This document shows, in pieces, positions 51,501 to 61,257 of a stretch of DNA of 64,000 nt. Each line of letters opens with the position of its first letter. Position 1 is the stretch's first letter. Position numbers and translations under genes: made by a program. The notes below the pieces were generated by a model. That model was not told the DNA's origin. It did no database searches and saw only the letters and a list, made by a program, of their open reading frames with translations. The stretch is from Trichomonas tenax (taxonomy: Eukaryota; Parabasalia; Trichomonadida; Trichomonadidae), in NCBI GenBank assembly GCA_023091735.1, contig JALKBU010000013.1, positions 79,663-143,662 of the forward strand, written 5' to 3'.

Positions 51501-52251
51501 GTAATTCAAGAATTGCGATATGCTTTTCTTTTAATATCTGTAATAATCTTGATTTTTCGGTCCCTTTTATATTTATTTCATCTTTAACTGCGTTGATTCG
51601 TTCTTCAAACAAAAGTTGAAATCCTAATAATTGCTTTATATCTTTTTTGAGCTGTTTTCGTTGTTCAAAAACTTCCTCTATATCCTCAGGAATCGATGAT
51701 CCGAACTTCATTGTTAAAATATCAATCGAATGCTTGAGATCTGAAACAAAATTTAAATTAGGAAGCGTATTTTTCATATTTCTTAATGCAGTTCGACTTC
51801 TATTCTGTCTTGGAGTCTGTATTACAGGTGTATTGTAAAAATTAGAAAAATTTGTTTGAGGTCGAAAATTATTTTCTTGAATTTGAACTGTATTTGTCGG
51901 AATTTCGCCATTATTCATGATTTTTTCTAGTTTTTTGTAGATTTTCATTAATTTTTCTGTTGATTCTAATCTTTGATTCATTTTATCTAACTGTGAAGAT
52001 GATTTTTTGAACTGTTCTTTCGTTTGATTCCTCACAGGGTTTATAATTCGTTTATTGATTTGGAAAATCTCCAGCTGCAAGTCAGTATTCTTTTGTCTAA
52101 TTTTGCTCAGCTTTCCCTGTAATCCCTGCATTTTGCCACGAAGATTCGCCACACTTTTCTGCGTCGTTTTCAGCGAGGAATCATCTCTAAAAACTGGTGT
52201 GACAAAATTCGCAAAATACATGATTTTATGTACGTTACAAATGTTCAACAT
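48529..52251 (-). CDS. Large protein kinase with N-terminal coiled coil
   Basis: The protein has up to 1240 residues. The first 10 codons precede an alternative ATG (MYFANFVTP), and the choice of start is uncertain. Residues about 25-290 form coiled coils with a disordered insert. Residues about 300-800 form a long helical region of unknown type. The kinase domain covers about 935-1220. It has a glycine loop ASGAFGVV, VAVKILQ with the ATP-binding Lys, the catalytic loop INHFDIKCDNVML (HFD instead of HRD), and ADFGES. It also has a P+1 region KGTEWIKSPEML in place of APE, and DIWSIGCLLFELLTG. Key Lys, Asp, Asn and DFG are kept, so it is probably active. The HFD variant removes the usual Arg that coordinates activation-loop phosphate. 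No named subfamily is recognised. Confidence 0.92.
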   Translation of the reverse strand: MLNICNVHKIMYFANFVTPVFRDDSSLKTTQKSVANLRGKMQGLQGKLSKIRQKNTDLQLEIFQINKRIINPVRNQTKEQFKKSSSQLDKMNQRLESTEKLMKIYKKLEKIMNNGEIPTNTVQIQENNFRPQTNFSNFYNTPVIQTPRQNRSRTALRNMKNTLPNLNFVSDLKHSIDILTMKFGSSIPEDIEEVFEQRKQLKKDIKQLLGFQLLFEERINAVKDEINIKGTEKSRLLQILKEKHIAILELQKLKLEMSKTRDDFNRMIPRIYRKLTKKDATGNNLLDLQNIVDIASSRVSQIPIQSDEPEEEEKVSPKEQKTVRFDNIPTLNLQQNQFVFGSRTMRRYASALSTLRRDEESSEIDKEMSVLGRMVGHIFVDRFSSSLVKYTKSISKMREPEFTYKEPSEEVTDAVDGGLHTILKLLEKVYTENREQLSLLVYNDQEIVKINRKLSDFISSRESLISNFDKKFELEDITNFLQQVFEKDNVVACWITRDLLLFADLCNNSASIITMVKTFFSDIINQLEGDSLLKCSWAALFSSLFEITESTDLSEKLLSIVGENFKIHANAPIDKSEQSKLLNLFSLARYTPMSFLETLSVHNLSTSMMLRFLSLCGDFETNYSICFRFFSSAIQLIDEESVSWHFAIFFHVLVKELAKENLNPIIIVTTLNVIRSIVEGRHRFTINQMNKLFILPNMLYNIELEAYPNGRIFNNRPKVINKHVSMKDIPTLKLETVIPSLNFDNPKLQLHFQPKNENNAEQVNANNNLNEEEYLAKRKLKPVYISDDIHVSIIELIFSIIIDHHLHKFDVKFCDPFPHVNRRSNVLFPVMKHMENHMNSFLMEDLVDEFTAPPSLGEPDDGGDNISLFAVNLLSSFSALKTNTQKSSIEVPSLHLSETSTMTINSEMPNFLRQRRKNTILNKMDYMRLLRLTMPCMFEPKKYSNGKHIASGAFGVVMKAPGEGQRSVAVKILQKSMNEFENPHLFEVYSEVSILDICRGDRRVTQLVDFGCTTTSYYIVMEFYPYTLKAWRKSFTENPPVNTMFRVYREFLNAATVLRDRCINHFDIKCDNVMLDSDGMPALADFGESMCYKRETNSSTLLNKGTEWIKSPEMLSIALTSTLADPKFDRRKKVGAGPPSDIWSIGCLLFELLTGHFLFATTDWSYFYTRVTGERPVLDDVDRKELKELGCNDNIEIFLDFVLKRKEMQRPSLEQVIAKYDELFPDAKNAPLPSFNSNEK

Positions 52252-52623
52252 CGAGATTTCTCATTTGATATTATCATTATATCAATCACATTTCACTTTT
52301 TGTTAATAAACATATTCAAAATTCTCAATATTTACCATAAAATCTTCAAAATTGGCTTTATTTATATACTATATAATATAAACTGTTAATCTTATCAAAT
52401 ACAATTCTCATTTACAGCACATATCTCTTTTGTTTTTGTATCAATAAGAGTTAATATTTTTTTAATAAAAATAAATATTTTGAAGAAACATTAAAAGGCA
52501 ATTCGAATTTTATATCTGAGTGTTGAAATTTGTATGAATAAATAGTTGGCTTTGAAAAATCAATCTATTTATTTTGTATATCAAAATGTCGAATAACAAA
52601 CATTAATATTTGAAGCACAAGTT
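52252..52623. other. Intergenic spacer, 372 bp
   Basis: AT-rich spacer between two minus-strand genes; nothing recognised. Confidence 0.5.
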
Positions 52624-52809
52624 CTATTCAGCTTGCTTAGCTTTCTTAGTAAGGAATCTATCGTCCAGAATTGCAATTGCTAATGGATATAATAAAATCA
52701 AGGCTGAGGTGCCAACAGCCCACGCGATATTTGTTGTTCCATTGAAAAACGGTTTAATGTACTTGATAATTTTCTTGTAATTATTTTGTACTGCGTTGTT
52801 CTGTTCCAT
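52624..52809 (-). CDS. TOM22: TOM22-like tail-anchored outer-membrane protein (hydrogenosomal)
   Basis: The protein has 61 residues from the only ATG (52809). An initiator-like TCATTTTG lies 12 nt upstream. The sequence has a short polar N-terminus (MEQNNAVQNNYKKII), then IKPFFNGTTNIAWAVGTSALILLYPLAIAIL and a charged end DDRFLTKKAKQAE. The pattern 'AW.vGTsALiL..Pl....' with a Pro inside the membrane helix and a short following tail resembles Tom22/TOM9 proteins, central receptors of the TOM complex. The acidic cytosolic domain of Tom22 is nearly absent, as in plant TOM9. Trichomonad hydrogenosomes have a divergent TOM complex, so the outer hydrogenosomal membrane is the likely location. The call rests on one short segment. 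Confidence 0.5.
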   Translation of the reverse strand: MEQNNAVQNNYKKIIKYIKPFFNGTTNIAWAVGTSALILLYPLAIAILDDRFLTKKAKQAE

Positions 52810-52815
52810 CAATAG

Positions 52816-52823
52816 CAAAATGA
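52816..52823 (-). promoter_or_regulatory. Initiator-like TCATTTTG of the TOM22-like gene
   Basis: The A of TCA is at 52821 on the minus strand, 12 nt before the ATG at 52809. It matches the Trichomonas Inr and supports the reality of this small gene. Confidence 0.5.
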
Positions 52824-53904
52824 TTTTTGCTACTTTACATTTGTAAAACAATATTTTGACATTTATTTGTCATATGCTAATTAATTAGCAACCAAACTCA
52901 ACATAAATTCGAATTGATGGTATTTCTGCAATACATATGTCACATAGATGGCTCCATTTCATCCTCATCGATATTTGACAGTTGAAATATTAATTGACGA
53001 GATTTTTCGATTTGTTATCAACTCGCAGCATGAATAACCACCAAAATGATGTGCTCTGTATGGAGTATATGTATAACGCTTATCAAAACATCACAGAAAT
53101 ATCACACACAAAAGCAACAAAAATCGTTTTAGCCAAAGATAGAAATTCTTATTCATATAGATCCGCTACTGTGTATAGAAGGATTTTGTAGCGTTTATAT
53201 TGATTTATTGGTAGTCACCTTAGAAATTGAACAGAAAATCATGAAAAATTGTCGTTAATTCCCAAAAACTGAGAGAGGATATTATTCTCTACCTAGAGAA
53301 GCCATTGAAAATGGACTTTTCAATGAATTATTTTCCTCACTTTTCACTGTGAATATTTTCACTTTTTATGCATATTATGCTAAATAAAACAAAAATATGC
53401 ATAATTTGTCACTTTTGAGAAAATCGAAATCTCTTTAATTTTAATCCTTACATCGAAAGGCAGATATTTTGGATAATTGATAAAAAACAATTTTCAAAAT
53501 TAAGAAATATTGATATATTTATAATCCTCATATTATACAGCGTATAATTTTATCATAATATAATATCATATAATGATATTATGATATTGTGAAAATTTAA
53601 AACACGAATATTTAGAATGCCTTTAAAAAGATAAGAATAATTTTTCCATTTGATAAAAATATTTTTCGCACTTTTGAGAAAAGATTTGATCGACCAATAA
53701 CGAACAAAGTTTGGCTATTTTGTTTATTATCGAAATCCATGTATTTTAGAACCATTAGCTATAAAACAACGTTTGGCGAAACGCAAACAAATATCAATTG
53801 AGATTTGGCGATTATAAAACAACTTTAGACATTATAAAAAATATATTGTCTTTGAAAGATAATTGAATAGAAGATAATCGTTTGAAACAATATTTATTCT
53901 AATA

Positions 53905-54168
53905 AGTGGACCAGTCCTTCGTATTGTTGATCCTTCTGTTCTCGACAGGATGCACCAGAGTAGAGTTCAGACGGCTGACACCGCTCCACAGCCAAATAGC
54001 AACTCGTCTTCGAAAATTGAACCTGTTGTGCTGCCAAAGCCACAAATAAATAAGGCTAAGTCCACTCACGAGTTGAGGCTCGCCGTTCTTAAGGCGCTCA
54101 ACCAGAAGAAAGGCCTCTTATTTAGAAAAAATTGGCAAATTATATTAACGGTTACACAATGTCCTTAG
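53905..54168 (+). pseudogene. Isolated GC-richer coding remnant
   Basis: The frame reads SGPVLRIVDPSVLDRM upstream of the ATG at 53950. It continues with TAPQPNSNSS and THELRLAVLKALNQKKGLL to about 54115, after which the sequence becomes AT-rich and ends at 54168. Composition changes abruptly at both ends. The segment looks like a fragment of a larger gene, perhaps a mobile element or duplicated host gene, but I do not recognise the parent. Confidence 0.4.
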
Positions 54169-55967
54169 TTTGCTCTATAAATGTTTGTAAAGCTTGAATT
54201 CTATTGATACAGTATCTCCTTATCTTTACTTTTTACGACTATATTTTCAATTTTTCCGACTATTTCAATAACCTCAAAAATATTAGCAAAATATGAGCCA
54301 TAGCCCTCCGCAGTTGATGGCTCTTCACACTCGCAATTTCTAGGCTTAATAATTGTATCACAAAAAATAATCCGAAAATAAAGGCTTTACTACAATTGAA
54401 TAACATATACTTTATGTGCTAATTATGGGAACTGTGCAGAAAATCGATAAACCCACTGTATGATCAAGTCCAATATTGATCATGAAAAAGAACGTGAAAT
54501 GTGACTCTGTTATTGTCTATATATGGAAGAAAAATGGTGGTTAAAATGTCAGACCTCGATTTTGAAATATATATTTATTGAATTTGATAAAACGCAAAAT
54601 AAAACTTATTTAGTATAATAAATCGATAGAAATAGTTTAGTTAAATCATTCTACATAGAGCTTATAAAGATATAAGGCTAATAAAATATACAAGAAAAAA
54701 TCATTTTATGCAATACTCACTCCAGAGTCTAGCAACAGATATTCTATTAAGAGTGTTTGATGATGGTATGATATATGTGAAGATAAAATGATAATTGTTA
54801 TTTTGAAATATTCATTATAAGCGATAACCTTTAGATTAGATCAAAGAAAATGATGTTTTGTGAGGAATGTTTTATAGATTTCATATAGATTTGGAATGAT
54901 TTTGTTTCTAAAAAGATAAAATAATGACAAGGTGTCCAACTCTCGAAATCAGGCTATATTCTTAGTTATTGCATCCATTGCTTCTACACATTGAGGGTAT
55001 ATCCACCGTAGTACTTGCAAAGGCTTTCAGTAAATTCAACATGAGATTAAGTTTAATATTTGATCAAAAAGTCATAAAATAAGTTTGCTGTAATGTGCAT
55101 TGAAGTACACATAAGAAATATGTGCTTATTATCTACATTAAATACAATGTAAACAACTCTACATTCATATTATAATAATATCTTTCGTTTTATTTTAGCA
55201 ATCATATCTTTGAGCCTAAAGCATCGAAAATATGTTCTATGTGTATTCAAACAATTGAATTACAAATAAAAAGTTGCATAAAAAAATTTCTAATTTAAAT
55301 ATCATCAAAATATGAAAGGTCTCAAACGGCTATAATAAAAAACACTGATTTGTCTGTAACGAATGTCGAATTTATGTATTGAAATGAACTGTCGTCCAAA
55401 TAACAAAATTTTGGTCGAATATGAGTTTGTTAGTGGAATAAAGTGTATCGTAATCGGAGAGAAGCACTTAAATGAACTCTGACGATTAGTTATTAGGACT
55501 GGGTTTTAAAGTTAGGACGAAATCGAAGAAAGATTCATGAAAATGTCACTTTTCTTCAAATTTTTATTGCCGTTGTGATCTCGAATATATGTAGAGAACA
55601 TATTATTAATCCATTTATTCAATTTGATTTCTTAAAATATTCAAAAAGAGAAACACGAAAATCGTTTTTGAACAAAATTTTCTACAAAATTTGTTCATTT
55701 TATTCTTATTGAAAAAACATTATTTTCCAGAATTATTTTGGTTTTATTCACGGGAATTCATCTTACATATAGGATGTATAGCAGAAAAAGTCCGATCAAA
55801 CCTCCGTCACGTTTTGCAAATTGAACTAGTGTGTTTTGGCACCCTTCTTCACTTCTGGGTGTATATAGATTCATTACTATATGGGGATACTATTTTTCAC
55901 ATTTAGAACAAATAAGACATATTTTTCAGAGTTGGACGACGTGTAAATAATGCTCAACCAAAATTTG

Positions 55968-55975
55968 TCACTTTT
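55968..55975 (+). promoter_or_regulatory. Initiator-like TCACTTTT of the large coiled-coil gene
   Basis: The A of TCA is at 55970, 31 nt before the ATG at 56001. It fits the TCAY(T/A) pattern but at a longer distance than the others. Confidence 0.4.
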
Positions 55976-56000
55976 ATAAAAAGCGAACGTTAATTAAAAT

Positions 56001-58877
56001 ATGGATCCCAATGTTACGCTTTATAACATGTGTAAAAAGATTGCACAGCTGTATAAAGTCGTACAGTATATCTCCGCGCATTTAGAGGAGAGAGCTTTTC
56101 AAACAGATGCTTTGCAAAGACAGTATTTTGCTGATATTGACAAAGTTATCGCACTACATGAGAAAAACGCAACGAAATTCTTAAACGAGTTGGATCCAAC
56201 AGCGAGATACGAAAGTGTACAAAAGAATTTAGCAAGAAAACATGATATTTTGCAAACCGCGCTCAAACAAACAGAATTGGATATCAGAAAAGCGACAGAA
56301 GAGAAAGAGGTTGTTCTTTCTACAGGAATAAGACCAATTAAACTTGCTTTAAGTCAAATTAACGAAGAATTAAAAGTTCAAATCGAGTATTTATCGAAGA
56401 AAGTCGTTGACGATAATACACAAATGGTCACCGCTATTAACAATATGGTTAAAAAGCATAAAAGAGATCTTTTAGACTGTGATAACGAATCTGAAGCGAA
56501 ATATCAAGAGCTAAAACAGATAAATACAGACAAACTAAAAAGCTTACAGGAAGAACATAAAATTCACATGCAGCAAGTCGTCGAAGAACAAAAGTCTCTT
56601 GCAAATACGCCCGTTGACATCAAAGCACTGCGAAATGGAAAGTTAAAACTTCAAAATACGCGTGAATTTCTTGTACAGACCAATACAAAAACGCAAGATA
56701 TGATAAAACAGTATTTAGAAATAATGTCGAATATTCAACCGAAAGTTGTCCAATTTACGAAGCAAATCATTGACTATTCGAAAGAACATGAACAGGATAT
56801 CACACTGAACGATCAACATTACGAAATGGTTGATAATGAATGCAAAGAAGAAATCGAAAAAGTTAAAACACAACGTGACCAAGTTTTGAAGAGCCAAAAC
56901 ATGCAACTTGAACTTCTAAGGAATGAATTGACTTCTCTAAAGAATTCATTCAAAGTCGAACTCGAGAAAGCAGAGAAAAACATAAAAGATATCGAATTGA
57001 ACATAGAAACAATCATTAAAACACTCAGAAGCACTCATTTCAAGGAAGAAGAAGAACGAAGAAAGATGATTGCTGCTGAAAGAGATGCCAAGGAAAGATA
57101 TATGAATATATTAATGAGAGATCATCAACTAAACATGGATGACTTGAGAGCGAACATTGTCAAGTCAAATGATGAAATCGATGATGAAAGATTGATCCTT
57201 CAGAAAGCAATTGATTCTGAAAATGAACGATTCGAGAATCAAAAAAGATATTTAACTGCATTGCATGAAGAATCTTTGGCACAAAAAGGAAAAGAACTCG
57301 AAGCTTCATCAGCACTTGAATCAAATTACAGAAAAGCAGATCAAGAACGAAAATCACAGAAAACAATGCTCGATACGTTAATAAGGATATTCAAGACTTC
57401 AATGGAGAATATTGAAGTCTCTGAGAGAGATGAAATAAGACAATTAGAGTTAAATTACGAGAAAACAAGAAATGAAATTCAAACTAATTGCGACACGGAA
57501 TACAACGCAAAGAATGGATTCATTTCTGTTTCTATCAATGATTTAAATTCACAGTTCGATGAAGAAATATCATCAACAACATCAGAATCACAGAAAAACA
57601 TCGACGCTGAAATAGAATCAATTCAAAATGAATTCTATGAATTAAAATCTGTTGAAGAAATAAGAAATAACTATGAAGAAGAATACAGCAAACTTCTCGC
57701 AGAACTCGAAAGCTTCAGTGATGAACCTGTTGCTAATGAAAAATATTCTGAAAAGCATCTCAATGAAATGATTCAAATGAAATCAACGACTGTCGACAAA
57801 AACAGTCGTGAAAAGCAAAAACTTCTCGAGAAATATCAAAATGATTTTAACACTGAACAGCAGAGACATGAAACGAAACTTCTTTCATATATAACTCATA
57901 TGAATGATCATTTGGATGTTGATACTGAACTTCAGAAAATTAGAGAACGCAAATCTGTTAAAATCGTCAAATACACAAATCAAATTGCAGAATTTTCCGA
58001 GAAACTCAAAGAATTACAATACGAATTTAAGCCAGCAACAGGTGATGCTGCTGTTGATTGTCCTGAAATCCAAGAACTTAGAAATCAGTTGTCGTTGGCA
58101 ATGAAAAATCAAAAGGAAACTTTGGATAAAGCAAGAAGCGATTGCGATTCTCAAATTAAAGCTTTGAAGGAAGAAATCAAGAAACAAGAAGATTTTAATG
58201 AAGAATCATACAAAAATTTGGAGAACTCATTAGAATTCATTATATCACAGATCAAAGAAACTATTCAATCAGATCAAGACAAAAAGAAGAAGAGAAAGAT
58301 TGAAGTTGAAGAGATGGCTGTTTTTCTTGCAAACAAATATGAGCAAGACAAAATTGCCTCTCTGGATGCATTCGAACAAAATCGAACTGATCTCTTAAAC
58401 GAACTTGACATACAAGATAAGAATCTCAATAATCAGATCGTCGATGATTCTGAAATTGAGCAAAATAATGCAATGGAATTCAAGAAGAAATTGAAAGATG
58501 AACAAAAGTTGATGAAATTGGACATTCTCAAATATAAAGATGAACTTAATAACATCAATCCAGAACTTGATGCTGCCGTTGATGATGCATACAGAAAGAG
58601 AGATGCTACTAAACATGCATTCGATACGAAACCAATAAGAGATCAAGAAAAGGCGATTTTGCTGAATCTCTCTGAGATATTGTATCACAAGACTTCATAT
58701 CTTTATACTATTGGTCGCGATCTTCTCGAATACAGAGCTCGAATTGTTGCTCAGGAAGAAGAAGTCAATAGTAGATTCGGAAGAGACTCCCAGATTGGTG
58801 TGATGAGGAGTCAACCAGCAAGGCCAATGACTGCTGTCGTTAAGAAGAGAACACCAAGATTAACCACACCAGTATAG
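56001..58877 (+). CDS. Long coiled-coil protein, 958 residues
   Basis: The frame is intact. After a short head (MDPNVTLYNMCKKIAQL) nearly the entire protein to about residue 910 is coiled coil, rich in E, K, Q, L and I, with only minor breaks. The C-terminal 50 residues are basic and Pro/Ser-rich (RSQPARPMTAVVKKRTPRLT), which could bind microtubules or be phosphorylated. There is no ATPase head, so it is not an SMC protein. Trichomonads have striated fibres (costa, parabasal fibres) built from long coiled-coil proteins, so a cytoskeletal role is plausible but inferred. Confidence 0.9.
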   Translation: MDPNVTLYNMCKKIAQLYKVVQYISAHLEERAFQTDALQRQYFADIDKVIALHEKNATKFLNELDPTARYESVQKNLARKHDILQTALKQTELDIRKATEEKEVVLSTGIRPIKLALSQINEELKVQIEYLSKKVVDDNTQMVTAINNMVKKHKRDLLDCDNESEAKYQELKQINTDKLKSLQEEHKIHMQQVVEEQKSLANTPVDIKALRNGKLKLQNTREFLVQTNTKTQDMIKQYLEIMSNIQPKVVQFTKQIIDYSKEHEQDITLNDQHYEMVDNECKEEIEKVKTQRDQVLKSQNMQLELLRNELTSLKNSFKVELEKAEKNIKDIELNIETIIKTLRSTHFKEEEERRKMIAAERDAKERYMNILMRDHQLNMDDLRANIVKSNDEIDDERLILQKAIDSENERFENQKRYLTALHEESLAQKGKELEASSALESNYRKADQERKSQKTMLDTLIRIFKTSMENIEVSERDEIRQLELNYEKTRNEIQTNCDTEYNAKNGFISVSINDLNSQFDEEISSTTSESQKNIDAEIESIQNEFYELKSVEEIRNNYEEEYSKLLAELESFSDEPVANEKYSEKHLNEMIQMKSTTVDKNSREKQKLLEKYQNDFNTEQQRHETKLLSYITHMNDHLDVDTELQKIRERKSVKIVKYTNQIAEFSEKLKELQYEFKPATGDAAVDCPEIQELRNQLSLAMKNQKETLDKARSDCDSQIKALKEEIKKQEDFNEESYKNLENSLEFIISQIKETIQSDQDKKKKRKIEVEEMAVFLANKYEQDKIASLDAFEQNRTDLLNELDIQDKNLNNQIVDDSEIEQNNAMEFKKKLKDEQKLMKLDILKYKDELNNINPELDAAVDDAYRKRDATKHAFDTKPIRDQEKAILLNLSEILYHKTSYLYTIGRDLLEYRARIVAQEEEVNSRFGRDSQIGVMRSQPARPMTAVVKKRTPRLTTPV

Positions 58878-59058
58878 AATATATTACTTTGTTTATATTA
58901 AATTGTTTGTATTTATCGATGTTAATTGAAACAAATCTTTTCATATGATTCTACAGAAATTATTTAAATATATATATATCTTAAACAAATCTAAAAACAA
59001 TAACACTGATGCAAATTGCTAAGCAGATCAAGAAATGAAATAGTGAGAAATATCCCCA

Positions 59059-60221
59059 CTACGATTTGAACATGAAAGTCGAAATGAATAAAAATGTTGG
59101 AATAAGAAGAGACATCAACATATATGAAATGTCACCAATTATATCAAAGATGTATGAAAATTTATCATTATAATACAATGATAACAAAGAGGCAAAGCAA
59201 ATGAAAATAATTGAAGCTGCAGCTCTTGAAATCTTTGATGATGAATCGCTGAACATAGAAATAAACTCTTGTGCCCCAACAATAACGTATCCACTGTTTG
59301 TAATGATGTAATTTATCAAAGAACTGATTATTCCTATCCATGTAACTGTTTTGTTTCTTGGATAAAAACCCAAAATATCTTCAAAGTCAGTGTTTCCCCA
59401 AAAGTAGAAATGTGAAGTTATTGCTATCGCATAGTTGACAATTCCAAATATTATTGGTGATACTACAATTGTATTACGTAAGTATGATACAGATGCTTTC
59501 TTCATTTTGTGTGCGATGTTGCACAAGAATGGCTGTCCCCAAAATAATGTTGTGAACAAAGCAAACACTTGAAACATTGTTCTATAATCCTTTGAATGCT
59601 TAACTGAGGATTTCTGTGGATCAAAAACATCTGCTTTAATAGAAATCACCATAAAGTATGCTGACGAAATCAAAACCAAAAGCAAAGCGATGTTTCCAGC
59701 CAAAAAGTAATGTTTGAGATCGACAAATTTTTCAACAATGATGAATAGAATTATACAAACTATTATCACAACGCAGTTCACGAACCATGAAGAGCTCAAA
59801 GCAGGTAATTTCGGAAATTCCTTTGAATCATTTGACAATATTCATGTATTGATGTGAAACTACATACAGATGAATAAAGCAGTGCAACGATGTATATGAA
59901 CCTTATTGTCTTCTTTCCTTATCCGAAAATGTCTTTAAAGAGCTCTGGATAGTCTGAAACTCCATTAAATATCCAAGAGCGAACGAATAACGAAGTAGAT
60001 AAGATATTTAAGACCATTGCAATGATGAAAACTATCGTAACATTAATAATTCCGCATTTAAACAAAGCATCGAAAATATTTGCATCATTTGAAGACATCA
60101 TGCAAACCAAGATGTTAATTGCCGAAAACATCGATATGAGATGATGATCCGGTACAAATAGAGTCCTGTCATTGCTGTTGGGGATCTTGAAATCCTCGAG
60201 AATGAGATCTCCGCCAATCAT
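59059..60221 (-). pseudogene. Amino acid/auxin permease-type transporter, broken
   Basis: The 5' part from the ATG at 60221 (MIGGDLILEDFKIPNSNDRTL) ends at a TAA after KDIFG (59919-59921). The same frame continues with KKTIRFIYIVALLYSSVCSFTSIHEYC, a good membrane segment. A frameshift near 59825 then leads into the frame NDSKEFPKLPALSSSW... that runs to 59059. Together they give about 385 residues with roughly nine membrane helices. The segments FWGQPFLCNIAHKMK and YIFDIIGDISYMLMSLLIP and the helix spacing resemble AAAP-family transporters, which are numerous in trichomonads. One stop and one frameshift indicate a pseudogene. Confidence 0.65.
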
Positions 60222-61257
60222 TATTATTGAATGTTATTATCTTCACAAATATTTGAAATGCGATCACTTTAACGAAAAATGTTGACCTATTCATTGTATA
60301 TGGACTGTTTGTATCATTATTTTGCATGTTATCAAATTAATTTGAATGTCGAAAATAAATTTCCAAAAACATAAAATTCGGTTTAAAAACATAACAGAAA
60401 TCACAACAACAATTTATTCACTCAGATCGCAATTTTTTTCAAAATTGGTTTTATCTGATTCTATACAATCACTACTATATATTAAACGATTCGAAATTTA
60501 CTGCATTCAATCTTTTCAATTTTTTGCGAGTGTACGTAAAATCGATACTGCATCTATCATTGTTTAGTAAAAACGCGAGGATAACGAATTTTATGACTGT
60601 ACATCGAATGGATCACATTCAAAGATGATTCAATGTATAGCATTTTCCTATTCTGACCAAAATGCACTTTTTCTTTCAAAAAAAAATTTACATTGTTGTA
60701 TGCATCATATACTGTGTCCTGAACAAATTAATTTTGACTTGGAAAACTTTATGAATTTTTGAGGGTCTAAAAAAGAAGATCCGGCCAATGGAACTCTACT
60801 GCTTGTTCACTATTCGAAAGCAAAATATTAACCATTTGTACCGTAAAAGATATTTAACATGTATCCATTTACAAAGTGGAAAAATTGACATGTAACGATA
60901 TTTTACATGTCAATAATTAATATGTTTAGCAAAAATTACTTTATAGTAGTTTTTGAGCATAACTATATTAGCAAAAAGTGAAATTTAAATATGATATCTT
61001 GTAGTTTTTCGGTATTATTACAAATTGATGAAAATAATTTTCAAGATCGAAATTCCTTCTGTAAAAATTAAAATTATCAATGCTTTTAGATGATGAATCC
61101 ATTAGATGTGTTGTGTTCTATATGCTTATCTGTTTAAAAGCTTATTATAATGGGAAAATGACGAAATAATTAGTGTGGAACGACAGCGTAAAAATCACAG
61201 AAATAATAAAAATAAAGAGGGTCTAACAATTAAAGAGGGGGTATTACAAAATAAATA
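60222..61257. other. Intergenic spacer, 1.0 kb
   Basis: AT-rich. A divergent pair of motifs, GACATGTAA (60887-60895) and TTTACATGTCA (60902-60912), stands near its middle. No gene or RNA was recognised. Confidence 0.5.

Larger units (their letters stand above)
52824..56000. other. Long intergenic region, 3.2 kb, with a coding remnant
   Basis: Very AT-rich. A small possible frame (53031-53191, MNNHQNDVLCMEYMYN...) shows no family. A GC-richer remnant lies at about 53905-54115. A short hairpin (AATATGCATAA against TTATGCATATT) sits near 53366-53403. The remainder up to the initiator of the coiled-coil gene shows nothing that I recognise. Confidence 0.45.

Noticed and set aside
53031..53191. 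Small frame MNNHQNDVLCMEYMYN...
   Set aside because: Short, no homologue recognised and initiator context weak; left as unassigned.
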